Shown here piece by piece: positions 43,908 to 54,467 of a stretch of 64,000 bases of DNA; position 1 is the first letter of the stretch, and each line of letters starts with the position of its first letter. Position numbers and translations under genes: made by a program. The notes beneath the pieces are model-generated. The model was not told the origin of the DNA, searched no databases, and saw only the letters and a program-made list of their open reading frames with translations. Source of the stretch: CAZOZZ01 sp965247425 (GTDB lineage Bacteria > Acidobacteriota > Terriglobia > 20CM-2-55-15). Location of the stretch: positions 5,518,001 to 5,582,000 of the forward strand of contig OZ252023.1 in NCBI GenBank assembly GCA_965247425.1, read 5' to 3'.

Positions 43908-44608
43908 TACGCGCCTCCCTTGACTACCGTCAGTTGTTCGATCCGCTTTTCGTACGCTTGACCTTCGAGGATGTGCTGCACATAGATACCCGGCGTGTGA
44001 ATCGAGTCTGGATCCAGGGCGGCTCGATCGACGAGTTCTTCCACCTCTGCGATCGTGACGGTACCGGCGGCGGCCATCATCGGATTGAAGTTTCGGGCTG
44101 TTTTCCGGTAGACGAGGTTGCCCCAGTTGTCGCCTTTCCAGGCTTTGACCAGTGAGAAATCCGCCTTCAATGGTTTTTCCAGGACGTACATCCTGCCGTC
44201 GATTTCCCGTGTCTCTTTGCCCTCGGAGATCAGCGTGCCATAGCCGGTCGGTGTGAAGAACCCTGCGATGCCGGCGCCACCCGCGCGGATTCGCTCGGCG
44301 AACGTCCCCTGCGGCACCAGTTCGATTTCCAACTCTCCCGACAAGACAAGCTGTTCGAACAATTTGTTCTCCCCCACATAGGTCGAGATCATTTTTTTGA
44401 CTTGTCTTGTCTGCAGCAACAGGCCGATGCCGAAGTCGTCTACCCCGGCATTGTTGCTCATCACTGTGAGGTCTTTCACTCCCGTCTCACGGAGTGCGGC
44501 GATCAGATTCTCCGGTATCCCACACAAGCCGAAGCCGCCCATCATGAGGGTCGCTCCGTCCTGTATGTCTCGAACCGCCTCGGCGGGGGTTGCCACAACC
44601 TTATTCAT
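43907..44608 (-). CDS. scoA: 3-oxoacid CoA-transferase subunit A
   Basis: A 233-residue alpha subunit with the CoA-binding glycine region MMGGFGLCGIPENLIAALRE and the block GGAGIAGFFTPTGYGTLISEG. The ATG has a strong GGAGG seven bases upstream. It follows trpA after 66 bases, the largest gap between cysK and ugd, which makes an internal promoter possible here. Unlike its upstream neighbours it has no role in amino-acid synthesis. Confidence 0.95.
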   Translation of the reverse strand: MNKVVATPAEAVRDIQDGATLMMGGFGLCGIPENLIAALRETGVKDLTVMSNNAGVDDFGIGLLLQTRQVKKMISTYVGENKLFEQLVLSGELEIELVPQGTFAERIRAGGAGIAGFFTPTGYGTLISEGKETREIDGRMYVLEKPLKADFSLVKAWKGDNWGNLVYRKTARNFNPMMAAAGTVTIAEVEELVDRAALDPDSIHTPGIYVQHILEGQAYEKRIEQLTVVKGGA

Positions 44609-44674
44609 GCGCCTTCCTCCATGTAGGCAAAGGTTCGTTCGAAAGATAGTTCGGACTTCGGCCGCCGGGTCCGC

Positions 44675-45466
44675 TCATGCTCCGCGTAGCTTTCGAACAA
44701 AGTTTCCCACCACCTCTGCCATGTCTTCCCTGTTCATTCGCTTTTCGATCTCTCGGACAATCGCGCTTCCCACAACCGCGCCATCCGCCTCCGCCCACAC
44801 GACACGGACGTGTTCAGGAGCGGAAATTCCAAAGCCAACCGCGATCGGTTGATCCGTGTGACTCTTCAGCATCCGGATGAATTCTACCAATTCGCCGGAC
44901 AACTGGTTTGTTTCCCCCGTCACACCCGTTCGCGACACCGCGTAAAGGAATCCGGTCGAAGCGCGAGCGATCTTCGATACCCGTTCCGGAGAAGTTGTCG
45001 GAGCGACGAGGAACACCGTGTTCAGTCCTTCCGACTTCATCGCCGCAACGAACGGGCCCGCTTCCTCGACGGTCAGGTCGCTGGCCAGGATGCCGTCCAG
45101 TCCGGCCCGGGCGGCATCTTTGGCGAGTCGTTCCAGACCGTGATTCAAGAGTGGGTTGTAATAGCTCATCAACATGAGCGGGATTTCGGATGTTTCACGA
45201 ACTCTTCGGACGAGCGTGAGGATTTTCTCCAGCGAGACGTCGTTGGCCAGGGCCCTTTCCGTGGCCCGTTGGATGACGGGCCCATCGGCGATCGGATCCG
45301 AGAAAGGCACGCCGATCTCGATGAGGTCGGCCCCGGCTGCTTCGAGCGAGAGAACCAGGTCGTACGTACCTTCCAAACTCGGATCCCCCGCGGTGATGTA
45401 GGGGATGAAAGCCTTCTTCCCTTCCGCCCGGAAGTCTTCAAACTTCTTTTCGATCCGTGTAGCCAC
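44675..45466 (-). CDS. trpA: Tryptophan synthase alpha subunit
   Basis: A 263-residue TIM barrel. The catalytic Glu and Asp lie in ADLIEIGVPFSDPIADGP, and FIPYITAGDP opens the barrel. It cleaves indole-3-glycerol phosphate to indole, passed to TrpB. It starts three bases after the trpB stop and is the last trp gene of the cluster. Confidence 0.97.
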   Translation of the reverse strand: MATRIEKKFEDFRAEGKKAFIPYITAGDPSLEGTYDLVLSLEAAGADLIEIGVPFSDPIADGPVIQRATERALANDVSLEKILTLVRRVRETSEIPLMLMSYYNPLLNHGLERLAKDAARAGLDGILASDLTVEEAGPFVAAMKSEGLNTVFLVAPTTSPERVSKIARASTGFLYAVSRTGVTGETNQLSGELVEFIRMLKSHTDQPIAVGFGISAPEHVRVVWAEADGAVVGSAIVREIEKRMNREDMAEVVGNFVRKLRGA

Positions 45467-45469
45467 GCG

Positions 45470-46633
45470 TTATTCCCCGCCCAGGCGTGCGACTTCCTGC
45501 ACGTCCTTGTCCCCTCGTCCCGACAGATTGATGATGACGATCTGCCCGGATCGGAGTTCCTGAGCCTTCGCACCGGCCACGGCGTGCGCGCTTTCGAGCG
45601 CCGGAATGATGCCTTCCAGGCGGCTCAACTCGTGAAACGCGTCAAGGGCCCGGGCATCTTCTATGGAGGTATAGGTTACGCGCCCGGACTCGTGCAACGC
45701 GGCGTGTTCGGGGCCGACTGCCGGATAATCCAGTCCGGCCGACACCGAATGTGTGGGTACGATCTGGCCGTCCGCATCTTGCAGAATATAGGAATAAGTC
45801 CCATGGAGAACGCCTGGCCTTCCACCGGAAAATCGAGCCGCGTGTTCCCCAAGTCCCGGTCCCCTCCCTCCCGCCTCGACACCAACCATTTGCACCTCGC
45901 TGTCTTCGAGGAATGGCGAAAACAAACCGATGGAGTTGGAACCGCCGCCCACACAGGCCACGAGGAGGTCGGGAAGACGGCTTTCCTGATCAAGGATCTG
46001 GGCACGCGCCTCGCGTCCGATCACCGACTGGAAGTCGCGAACCATCTCCGGGTATGGATGGGGTCCCAGGACAGAACCGAGCATGTAATATGTCGTCCGG
46101 ACGTTCGTCACCCAGTCCCGCATCGCTTCGTTGATCGCGTCCTTGAGCGTCTTGCTTCCCGAGCCGACCGGCAGGACGCGCGCACCGAGCAACTTCATCC
46201 GAAAGACGTTCAGTTTCTGGCGCCGGATGTCCTCTTCTCCCATATACACGTCGCATTCCAGACCGAGCAAAGCGCAGACCGTGGCGGTTGCCACGCCGTG
46301 CTGGCCCGCGCCGGTTTCAGCGATGATCCGCTTCTTGCCCATCCGTTCCGCCAGCAGCGCCTGACCCAGACAATTGTTGATTTTGTGCGCACCCGTATGG
46401 TTCAGATCCTCACGCTTGAGGTAGATCTTCGCACCTCCCCACGCTTCACTGAGACGCTCTGCAAGGTACAAAGGGGTCGGACGCCCGGAGTAGTGCCGGA
46501 ACAATTCGCCCAGGCGGTTTTCGAAGGAAGTGTCCCCACGCGCCCGGACGTACGCTTCTTCGAGTTCCTCGAGCGGATGCATGAGGGTTTCGGGAACAAA
46601 CTGCCCGCCGTAAGGTCCGTAATGTCCGGTCAT
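45470..46633 (-). CDS. trpB: Tryptophan synthase beta subunit
   Basis: A 387-residue PLP enzyme. PLP-binding Lys is in LNHTGAHKINNCLGQALLA, and the phosphate-binding Gly-rich stretch is ACVGGGSNSIGLF. The start MTGHYGPYGGQFVPE fits the family; the ORF continues upstream to 46924, but that part lies over trpF. It condenses indole with serine. The gap of 40 bases to trpF is one of the few in the trp region, and an AGAGGA lies before the ATG. Confidence 0.97.
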   Translation of the reverse strand: MTGHYGPYGGQFVPETLMHPLEELEEAYVRARGDTSFENRLGELFRHYSGRPTPLYLAERLSEAWGGAKIYLKREDLNHTGAHKINNCLGQALLAERMGKKRIIAETGAGQHGVATATVCALLGLECDVYMGEEDIRRQKLNVFRMKLLGARVLPVGSGSKTLKDAINEAMRDWVTNVRTTYYMLGSVLGPHPYPEMVRDFQSVIGREARAQILDQESRLPDLLVACVGGGSNSIGLFSPFLEDSEVQMVGVEAGGRGPGLGEHAARFSGGRPGVLHGTYSYILQDADGQIVPTHSVSAGLDYPAVGPEHAALHESGRVTYTSIEDARALDAFHELSRLEGIIPALESAHAVAGAKAQELRSGQIVIINLSGRGDKDVQEVARLGGE

Positions 46634-46673
46634 GCCACAAATCCTCTCAATGGGTTTCTTCGCAAACGGCTTC

Positions 46674-47300
46674 TCAATTTGCGTCCGCGCGCTGCACCGC
46701 CTCCACGAAGCGTCGTATCGAATCGTAATCCTTCTTTCCCGGTTCTGTTTCAATGCCGCTGGATACGTCCACAGCGAATGGGTGGAGCTCTTCGATAGCG
46801 GACCCGACGTTATCCGGGTTGAGTCCTCCGGCCAGGATGATTCGCCCGAAAGCGTTTGCCCCCGCGGCCTGCGACCAGTTGAAAACTCGTCCTGTCCCGC
46901 CGAACGCCGTCGGGCTGTACGCATCCAACAGAAAGGCTGACGCGGGATAGTTCCGAAGGCTGTCTACCTTGAAGTTCTCATCCACACGGACTGCTTTGAT
47001 GACTTTGACCCTGTGGATCATCGAACAATAGTCCGGCGTTTCGTCACCGTGTAACTGCACGGCATCCAGGCGAATCGAAACCGCGAAGTCTTCGAGAGCC
47101 TGGGGATCTTCGTAGTTGACGAAAACGCCGACCGCCGTCACGAAAGGCGGCAGCGATTCAATGATCCGCACGGCACGTTCCGGCGTCACCGCCCGGGGGC
47201 TGCCTTCGACAAAATTCAGACCGATCGCGTCCGCACCCAGCATGGCTGCGTCACGCGCGTCTTCAAGTTCGGTCACCCCGCACATCTTGATACGGGTCAC
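46674..47300 (-). CDS. trpF: Phosphoribosylanthranilate isomerase
   Basis: A 208-residue TIM barrel. The general base Cys is in MTRIKMCGVTELEDA, the catalytic Asp in SAFLLDAYSP, and ILAGGLNPDNV is the phosphate-binding region. It isomerises phosphoribosylanthranilate. Overlaps trpC by four bases. Because hisA is also present, no dual-function PriA is needed. Confidence 0.96.
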   Translation of the reverse strand: MTRIKMCGVTELEDARDAAMLGADAIGLNFVEGSPRAVTPERAVRIIESLPPFVTAVGVFVNYEDPQALEDFAVSIRLDAVQLHGDETPDYCSMIHRVKVIKAVRVDENFKVDSLRNYPASAFLLDAYSPTAFGGTGRVFNWSQAAGANAFGRIILAGGLNPDNVGSAIEELHPFAVDVSSGIETEPGKKDYDSIRRFVEAVQRADAN

Positions 47301-48088
47301 AGCAGGCCTCTCAACGTGGTGGCGGGATCCGGGGAGGTTACAAGGTGCTCGCCGATCAGAAACGCGTCCGCACCGGCGTCCGTCAGGAAGTCGATGTCCT
47401 TCCTGCTGTGAATTCCGCTCTCCGCAACGAACAATACGCCATCGGGAATCAACTTGCCCAGCCTGGCGGACGTTTCAAGGCTCACGTCGAACGTCTTCAG
47501 ATTGCGGTTGTTCACACCCACGATCGAGGCGCCCGCTTCGAGCGCTTCTTCCAGTTCAGCTTCGTCGTGTACCTCTACGACGGCGTCGAGTCCCACGTCC
47601 CGGGCCGAAGCCAGCAGCGCCTTCAACTCGTCGGTCCTCAACATGGCTACGATAAGCAGAACCGCACTGGCGCCGGCGGCACGGGTTTCGAAAATCTGGT
47701 ATCGATCGAATACGAAATCCTTTCTCAACACCGGCAATTGGGAAGCTTTCGCCGCTTTCTTAACCCAACCGAGATCCCCTCGGAAAAAATTCTGTTCCGT
47801 GACCACCGAAATTGCGGCCGCTCCGGCTCCGGCGTAGGCTCGTGCCAGGGCCTCGACATCGAGTTTTTCGGCGAGGACCCCCCCCGACGGCGAGGCCTTC
47901 TTGATTTCCGCGATGATGCGCCTGGCGCCTGTTGCCTCAATCGCGTCGTGAAACGAGATCGGTCGTGGCGCAACAGACGCCATGTTTCCGACGATCGCTT
48001 CAGGGACACGAATGCGAGAGTCTTCTACCCGCCGTCTTTTGGCTTTGATGATCCGTGCCAGGATATGGGTGGATTCGAGAGTCTTCAT
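47297..48088 (-). CDS. trpC: Indole-3-glycerol phosphate synthase
   Basis: A 263-residue TIM barrel with the conserved IIAEIKKASPSGGVL (catalytic Lys region), LPVLRKDFVFDRYQIFE and the Glu/Asn block ASIVGVNNRNLKTF. It closes the indole ring. It is monofunctional here (separate trpF). The start overlaps the trpD stop by four bases. Confidence 0.96.
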   Translation of the reverse strand: MKTLESTHILARIIKAKRRRVEDSRIRVPEAIVGNMASVAPRPISFHDAIEATGARRIIAEIKKASPSGGVLAEKLDVEALARAYAGAGAAAISVVTEQNFFRGDLGWVKKAAKASQLPVLRKDFVFDRYQIFETRAAGASAVLLIVAMLRTDELKALLASARDVGLDAVVEVHDEAELEEALEAGASIVGVNNRNLKTFDVSLETSARLGKLIPDGVLFVAESGIHSRKDIDFLTDAGADAFLIGEHLVTSPDPATTLRGLL

Positions 48089-49094
48089 ACCGTCGGAAAT
48101 GCCTTCAGTTGATCGAGCTTTAGACGGGCAGCACCGGAGTCGATCGATTCGGCGGCGAGCCGAAAACCTCCCACCAGGTCTGTCGCCAGCCCGGCCGCGG
48201 CTATCGCGGCCCCGGCATTTATCAAGACGACATTTCGCCGGGGACCGGTCTCGCCTGCCAGAACGTCTTGGACGATGCGAGCGTTCGTCGCCGCATCCCC
48301 TCCTTTAAGCGTCTCCGGTCCCGCCCGTTCGACACCGAATTCCTCAGGTTCGATCCTGAACCGCCGCTTTCGCCCTTCGTTCACTTCCACAACATCGGTC
48401 GGGGCAGACAGTGTGATTTCGTCGACTCCGTCCTGTCCGTGAACCACGAACGCGCGACGGACGCCCAGACGGGCGACGGCACCGGCCATCAGATCCAGCA
48501 GAGCTTCCGAGTAGACCCCGATGACCTGGAACGTCGCCCCCGCCGGGTTTGCCAGTGGACCAAGCATGTTAAAAACCGTTCGGATCGCCATTTGTTTCCG
48601 CGCCGGCATCACATACTTCATGGATCGGTGAAAGTTCGGCGCGAAGAGAAAACCGATACCTACCTCCGCGAGGCAGAGACGAAGCTCGGCGGGTGACATC
48701 TGAATATTGACGCCCAAAGCTTCCAGGACATCCGCGCTTCCGCACTGGCTGCTGGCCGCCCGATTGCCGTGCTTCGCAACCCGTGCTCCCGCGCCGGCCG
48801 CGACGAAAGCCGCCACGGTGGAAATATTAAATGTCCCGGATCGATCTCCGCCAGTGCCGCAGGTATCGAGGACCTCCAGACGTTCTCCGTTCCATAGAGG
48901 GGTGGCTTTCTCCCGCATGACGCTGACGAAACCGACCACCTCGTCCAGGGTCTCTCCCTGCATGCGCAGCGCCGTGAGGAAAGCCGCGATCTGGGCGTCG
49001 GTCGCCCCTCCGGTCATGATCTCTTCCATGACCCCTCGCGCCTCGGATTCGGACAGGTCGCGGCCGTCGACCAGCTTCTGAATGATTTCGGTAA

Positions 49095-49098
<4 letters not shown>
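48085..49098 (-). CDS. trpD: Anthranilate phosphoribosyltransferase
   Basis: A 337-residue enzyme with the PRPP loop DTCGTGGDRSGTFNISTVAA and the anthranilate site region VAKHGNRAASSQCGSADVLE. It transfers phosphoribose to anthranilate. Separate from trpG. Overlaps trpG and trpC by four bases each. Confidence 0.96.
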
Positions 49099-49657
<559 letters not shown>

Positions 49658-49661
<4 letters not shown>

Positions 49662-51148
49662 AGCCGGAAGCCCCGTGCCGCCAGTTCGATCGCCCGAATC
49701 AGGGCGCGGGCCTTGTTGACCGTCTCCATAAACTCGCTTTCTGGCACCGAGTCGGCGACGATGCCTCCGCCGGCCTGGATATATCCGCGGTCCCCCCTGG
49801 CAACAAGCGTTCGGATCGCGATGCACGAATCCAGGTTGTTGCTGAAATCCAGGTAGAGCACGGCACCGGCATAGACGCCCCTTTTCGAGGGTTCCGTCTC
49901 GTCGATGATTTCCATGGCCCGAACTTTCGGCGCCCCCGATACCGTGCCGGCGGGAAAGCAGGCCATCAGCGCGTCAAAGCGGTCCACGTCGTCGCGAAGC
50001 TCGCCTCGCAGCGAGGAGACCAGGTGCATGACGTGGGAGTAACGCTCGATGGACATGAAGTTTTCGACTCGAACCGAACCGTACTTCGAAACGCGCCCCA
50101 GATCGTTCCGTCCCAGATCGACCAGCATCACGTGTTCGGCCCGTTCCTTTTCGTCGGTTAGAAGTTCCTCCGCCAGGGCCTGATCTTCAGACTCATCCTT
50201 GCCCCGCGGCCGGGTCCCGGCGATCGGGCGGTAATGGGCCTCACCGTCGTGGACCTTAACCAGCATCTCCGGTGAAGCGCCGACGATCGTGGCATTCGGC
50301 ATCTTGAGAAAATACATGTACGGCGACGGGTTGACGATGCGAAGGGCCCGGTAGACCTCAAACGGGGGGACCGGCAATTTGACTTCGAACCGTTGCGAGA
50401 GCACGACCTGGAAGATGTCGCCTGCGGCGATGTATTTCTTGGCGTTCCGGACGGCATCCAGATAATCGTCTTTTTCGAAGTTCGAACGCACAACCACTTC
50501 CTGACCGGTGTCCCTGGGTGTGGGTTCCTCCATCGGCTGCCGGAGCAAAGCCTCTGTTCGGTCGATCTCCCGAACCGCGTCCTCGTATTGAGCCTCGATC
50601 GGCTCGTTGGTTTCTGAGACGAACAGGTTCGAAATGATATGAATCTGGTTGCCCACGTGGTCGAAGGCGAGAATCGTCTTGTAGAACATCACCGCCGCGT
50701 CGTCCACCCCGAGATCATCCGTTCCGGTGGCCGGGATGTCTTCGATCAGGCGGACCATGTCGTAGCCGAAGAAGCCAACGCCACCGCCTGTAAACGGGGG
50801 CAAACCGGGGACGGTCACAGAGTGAAACCGACTCATCGTTTCACGTACCTCGCCGAAGAAGCCCTCTCGATCGGCTGCGCTGAAGCGCCGGTGTTCGGTG
50901 TTGTCGTCGGTTTCTTCCGCTCCTTCGCCGATACTGCAGACAAGGAACGGATCCCGGCCCAGAAAGGAATATCTCGCCAGTTTTTCTCCCCCTTCCACCG
51001 ATTCCAGCAGAAAGGCGAAACGGCGGCCTTCCTGAAGCTTGAGAAAAGCCGAGACCGGTGTCAGAAAATCGGCGACGACCGATTTGTATACCGGGATGAC
51101 GTTGCCCGCCGAACCCAGCTTCTTAACTTCTTCCAGACTTGGACGCAT
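49658..51148 (-). CDS. trpE: Anthranilate synthase component I
   Basis: A 496-residue chorismate-utilising enzyme. Conserved blocks include NPSPYMYFLKMPNATIVGAS, IAGTRPRGKDESED and the C-terminal FPAGTVSGAPKVRAMEII; the N-terminal domain carries an LLES-type feedback site (FAFLLESVEGGEKLARYS). It is likely inhibited by tryptophan. Its start overlaps the hisIE end by 26 bases, so the trp block is welded directly to the his block. Confidence 0.97.
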
Positions 51149-51752
51149 GACGTTTCTTTAGCTCGTCGGTGACATCGCCGAGCGAGATACCTTGCTCCAC
51201 AAACAGAACAAGTAGATGGTAAATCAGATCCGATGCCTCGGAGACCAGCTCTCCCGGTGCCTGGTTCTTCGCCGCCACGATGGTTTCAGCCGCCTCTTCG
51301 CCCACTTTCTTGAGGATCTTGTCCAGGCCGCTGTCGAAGAGATAGGTCGTGTAGCTGCCTTCGGGTCGTTCTTGCTTCCGCGTCTCGATCAATTCGTAGA
51401 GCTGGTTGAGAAAACCCTCCAGCTGCGGCTCGACCTCAAAGCACGAATACGTATTCTTGTGACACGCCGGTCCCCGTGGCGTGACTTCTATCAGCAGCGT
51501 ATCGAAATCACAATCCATCCGAACCCGGCGAACGGTCTGGACATTGCCCGAGGTGGCGCCTTTGTGCCAGAGCTCGTCCCGGCTTCGGCTGTAGAAGTAT
51601 GTTTCACCTTTCTCGAGCGTCAGTCCCAGGGACTCCTGATTCATGTAGGCGAGCATCAGAACCTCGCGAGTTCGAACGTCCTGCACGATCGCCGGAACCA
51701 GGCCCCGGTTGTCGAACTTCACGTTGTCGAGAATGTTTGAGTTATTGCTCAT
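51123..51752 (-). CDS. hisIE: HisIE: phosphoribosyl-AMP cyclohydrolase / phosphoribosyl-ATP pyrophosphatase
   Basis: A 209-residue fusion. The HisI half has SRDELWHKGATSGN and the zinc motif GPACHKNTYSCF. The HisE half has LDKILKKVGEEAAETIVAAK and the acidic helix region SEASDLIYHLLVLF. It performs steps 2 and 3 of histidine synthesis. Overlaps hisF by four bases upstream. Confidence 0.96.
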   Translation of the reverse strand: MSNNSNILDNVKFDNRGLVPAIVQDVRTREVLMLAYMNQESLGLTLEKGETYFYSRSRDELWHKGATSGNVQTVRRVRMDCDFDTLLIEVTPRGPACHKNTYSCFEVEPQLEGFLNQLYELIETRKQERPEGSYTTYLFDSGLDKILKKVGEEAAETIVAAKNQAPGELVSEASDLIYHLLVLFVEQGISLGDVTDELKKRHASKSGRS

Positions 51753-52516
51753 CGAACCACAACGCCCTTTTCGCGGAGGTATTTCTTCGCCTCCGAGATG
51801 GTGTATTTCCGGAAATGGAAGATCGACGCTGCCAGAACCGCGCTGGCCTCTCCATCGGTCAGGGCCTCGACGAGATGGTCTAACGTCCCGGCGCCCCCCG
51901 AGGCGATGACCGGGACATGGACCGCCCCGGCGACCGCTGCCGTGAGCTCGATATCGTAGCCTTCGTTCGTGCCGTCCGCGTCCATGGAGGTCAGCAGGAT
52001 CTCACCGGCTCCCCGTTCGGCGACCTGACTGGCCCAGTCGCCGGCATCCATGTCGGTTCGGTTCCGGCCGCCATGCGTGTAGACCTTCCAAGCGTGACCG
52101 CCATTTCCGGAAGGTTCGCGACGGGCGTCAATCGCGACGACAATGCACTGGCTCCCGAAACGTTCGGCGGATTCGGTGATCAGCTCGCATCGCTCCACAG
52201 CGGACGTGTTGAGGGAAACCTTGTCCGCCCCGGCCCGGAGAATGCGCCCGATGTCTTCGACCGAACGCAAGCCGCCGCCAACCGTAAACGGGATATTGAT
52301 TGTGTCGGCGACTTGCTGGACCATCCCTGTAACGATATCCCGTCGGTCCGACGACGCCGTGATGTCCAGAAACACCAGCTCGTCTGCGCCTTCCTCCGAA
52401 TAGCGCAGGCCGCATTCGACGGGGTCCCCCGCATCGCGAAGGTCCAGGAAGTTCACGCCCTTGACGACCCTCCCCTCCTTGACGTCCAGGCATGGGATGA
52501 TTCTCTTAGCCAGCAT
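51749..52516 (-). CDS. hisF: Imidazole glycerol phosphate synthase cyclase subunit
   Basis: A 255-residue barrel starting MLAKRIIPCLDVKEGRVVKG with catalytic Asp in PCLDVK and the second Asp in LTSMDADGTNEGYD. It makes imidazole glycerol phosphate and AICAR with ammonia from HisH. The ORF runs to 52579, but the family start is the ATG at 52516, which overlaps hisA by 11 bases. Confidence 0.97.
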   Translation of the reverse strand: MLAKRIIPCLDVKEGRVVKGVNFLDLRDAGDPVECGLRYSEEGADELVFLDITASSDRRDIVTGMVQQVADTINIPFTVGGGLRSVEDIGRILRAGADKVSLNTSAVERCELITESAERFGSQCIVVAIDARREPSGNGGHAWKVYTHGGRNRTDMDAGDWASQVAERGAGEILLTSMDADGTNEGYDIELTAAVAGAVHVPVIASGGAGTLDHLVEALTDGEASAVLAASIFHFRKYTISEAKKYLREKGVVVR

Positions 52517-53228
52517 TGGCGAGCGCCTCTTCGAGATGGATCTGTCCTTCGTACAGCGCCTTGCCGATGATCGCGCCATCCAGTCTGGGATGGTCGAGCT
52601 CGGTCAGTCTGGCGAGATCTTTCATGCTCGAAACGCCCCCCGAGGCGATGACCTTCAATTGAGTGGCTTCGAGCATCCTCCGATTCGCGTCGACGTTGGT
52701 TCCCCGCATCTCGCCGTCTCGTGAAATGTCGGTATAGACGACGAGCCCGATCCCCGCCCGTTCCAGTCTCGAGGCCAGTTCGATCGCCGTAACGCTTGCG
52801 CTCGTCGTCCACCCGGCCAGACGTACAGTCTGATCCCTGGCGTCGATCCCCGCTGCTATTCGCTCTCCGAACCGGTCGACCGCTCTTTTGAGGAAGTCGG
52901 GGTCTTCTACTGCAGCCGTACCCAGAATAACCCTGTCGACCCCGCGTTGGACGAGTTCCTCGACCGCGGACATGTCACGGATGCCGCCCCCGACTTGTAT
53001 CCGAACCCCCTCACATTCCGATCGAATCCTTCCGATCGCAGCGGTGTTCTGGGGGCGGCCTGCGAAAGCACCGTCCAGGTCGACGATGTGGAGCCATCGT
53101 GCGCCGGCCCCGACCCATCGTCGGGCCATTTCAAGGGGTCGTCCGTAGACTGTGGCTTCCTCACGTCTGCCCTGTCGGAGCCGGACTGCATTCCCCTGAT
53201 AGATGTCGATGGCCGGGTAGAGGTTCAT
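52506..53228 (-). CDS. hisA: ProFAR isomerase
   Basis: A 240-residue barrel with catalytic Asp in LYPAIDIYQGNAVRL and the second Asp in LVVYTDISRDGEMRG; half-barrel duplication is evident (VGGGIRDMSAVEEL, ASGGVSSMKDLARL). It isomerises the ProFAR intermediate. The start overlaps the hisH stop by four bases. Confidence 0.96.
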   Translation of the reverse strand: MNLYPAIDIYQGNAVRLRQGRREEATVYGRPLEMARRWVGAGARWLHIVDLDGAFAGRPQNTAAIGRIRSECEGVRIQVGGGIRDMSAVEELVQRGVDRVILGTAAVEDPDFLKRAVDRFGERIAAGIDARDQTVRLAGWTTSASVTAIELASRLERAGIGLVVYTDISRDGEMRGTNVDANRRMLEATQLKVIASGGVSSMKDLARLTELDHPRLDGAIIGKALYEGQIHLEEALANAG

Positions 53229-53824
53229 AGGTGTGCAAAATTTCGAAGAATGCGTTCGCCGACGTGCTGGCTCTTCTCGGGATGAAATTGCGTTGCCCAG
53301 ACGCTACCCGACCCGAGTACCGAAGGGAACTGGATCCCGTAATCGGTTGAGGCCATAACGGCGTCCGGATCTCGCGGCACCGCATAGTAGGAATGGACGA
53401 AATAGACGAAGCTACCCTCTTCGACACCCTCCAGAAGACCGTCTGTCCGCCTGGGCTGAAGCTGATTCCAGCCCATGTGCGGGATGTGGACTCCACCCGG
53501 CAGCTTCCGAACCTTTCCAGCGATCAGACCGAGCCCTCGATTGCTGCCGAACTCTTCGCTCTCGTCCAACAGCAAATGCATGCCCAGACAGATACCCAGG
53601 ATCGGCGTCCCGTCCCGGACCCGTTCGATGATCGGACCTCCAAGACCGAGAGATTCCAGATTCCGCATCGCGTCAGGGAATGCCCCCACCCCAGGCAGGA
53701 CCAACTTTTCCGCCGTTCTCACATCGTCCGCATCCGAAGTGACCCGGACATCCTGCCCCAACCGGCGTAGCGTATTTTCGATGCTCCGGAGGTTGTTCAG
53801 GTGGTAATCGACAATCGTAATCAT
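53225..53824 (-). CDS. hisH: Imidazole glycerol phosphate synthase glutaminase subunit
   Basis: A 199-residue class I amidotransferase. The nucleophile Cys is in ILGICLGMHLLLDESEEFG, and the His and Glu are in WATQFHPEKSQHVG. It feeds ammonia to HisF. A 52-base gap separates it from hisB and contains a single repeat arm (53843-53859). Confidence 0.96.
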   Translation of the reverse strand: MITIVDYHLNNLRSIENTLRRLGQDVRVTSDADDVRTAEKLVLPGVGAFPDAMRNLESLGLGGPIIERVRDGTPILGICLGMHLLLDESEEFGSNRGLGLIAGKVRKLPGGVHIPHMGWNQLQPRRTDGLLEGVEEGSFVYFVHSYYAVPRDPDAVMASTDYGIQFPSVLGSGSVWATQFHPEKSQHVGERILRNFAHL

Positions 53825-53842
53825 GACCTAGCTTTTTTCAAT

Positions 53843-53859
53843 CGGACTTCGGACCTCGG
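53843..53859. repeat. Single period-7 repeat arm in the hisB-hisH gap
   Basis: CGGACTTCGGACCTCGG, closely related to the right arm of element D at 17477-17506. No partner arm is visible nearby. It occupies the only gap of any size inside the his block. Confidence 0.5.
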
Positions 53860-53876
53860 CCTTCCCCCCATCCGCG

Positions 53877-54467
53877 TCACAAAACCCCTTTCGTCGACGG
53901 AACATCGCCATCCTCGAACTCCACCCGCGTCGCCACATGCAACGCTCGCGCGGCCGCTTTGAAAAGCGTTTCCGCAATGTGGTGCTGGTTCCTTCCATAG
54001 ATGTTCTCGATGTGCAGGTTCAGGCGTCCTTCCTGCACGAGCGCCTTAAAGAACTCTTCGATCAGCTCGGTCTGGAGATCTCCCAGATGGGATGTTTCGA
54101 AATTAACCCGGTAGATCATGTACGGCCTTCCTGACAAATCGACGACCACACGGCTCAACGCTTCATCCAGCGGAACATACGCATGACCAAATCGCGTGAT
54201 GCCCCGCCGTTCTCCCAACGCTTCGTTAAGAGCCTGCCCGAGGGTCAAGCCTACGTCTTCGACCGTGTGATGGCCGTCAATTTCAAGATCGCCTTTGGCT
54301 TCGATATCGAGGTCCATGCGGCCATGCCGGGCCAGTTGCGCCAGCATGTGGTCGAAAAAAGGGATCCCGGTCGAAATGTTGTGCTGCCCGTCCCCATCCA
54401 GGTTCAACCGTAGTTGTATTTGGGTTTCTTTAGTTGTGCGTTGTTTCTCGGCTGTTCGAGCGCTCAT
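53877..54467 (-). CDS. hisB: Imidazoleglycerol-phosphate dehydratase
   Basis: A 196-residue IGPD with the two metal-binding His clusters: LDIEAKGDLEIDGHHTVEDV and IYGRNQHHIAETLFKA. It is the dehydratase only; the histidinol-phosphate phosphatase domain fused to it in enterobacteria is absent, and no other such phosphatase is seen in the window. Overlaps hisC by four bases. Confidence 0.97.
   Translation of the reverse strand: MSARTAEKQRTTKETQIQLRLNLDGDGQHNISTGIPFFDHMLAQLARHGRMDLDIEAKGDLEIDGHHTVEDVGLTLGQALNEALGERRGITRFGHAYVPLDEALSRVVVDLSGRPYMIYRVNFETSHLGDLQTELIEEFFKALVQEGRLNLHIENIYGRNQHHIAETLFKAAARALHVATRVEFEDGDVPSTKGVL

Noticed and set aside
44640..44670. Possible period-7 repeat arm in the trpA-scoA gap
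   Set aside because: CGGACTTCGG resembles the element D arm, but the match is only about ten bases with no second unit or partner arm.
44810..46798. 662-codon open frame on the plus strand
   Set aside because: It lies antisense to trpA and trpB, both certain genes. Its product has no family resemblance and reads as a GC-rich shadow frame.
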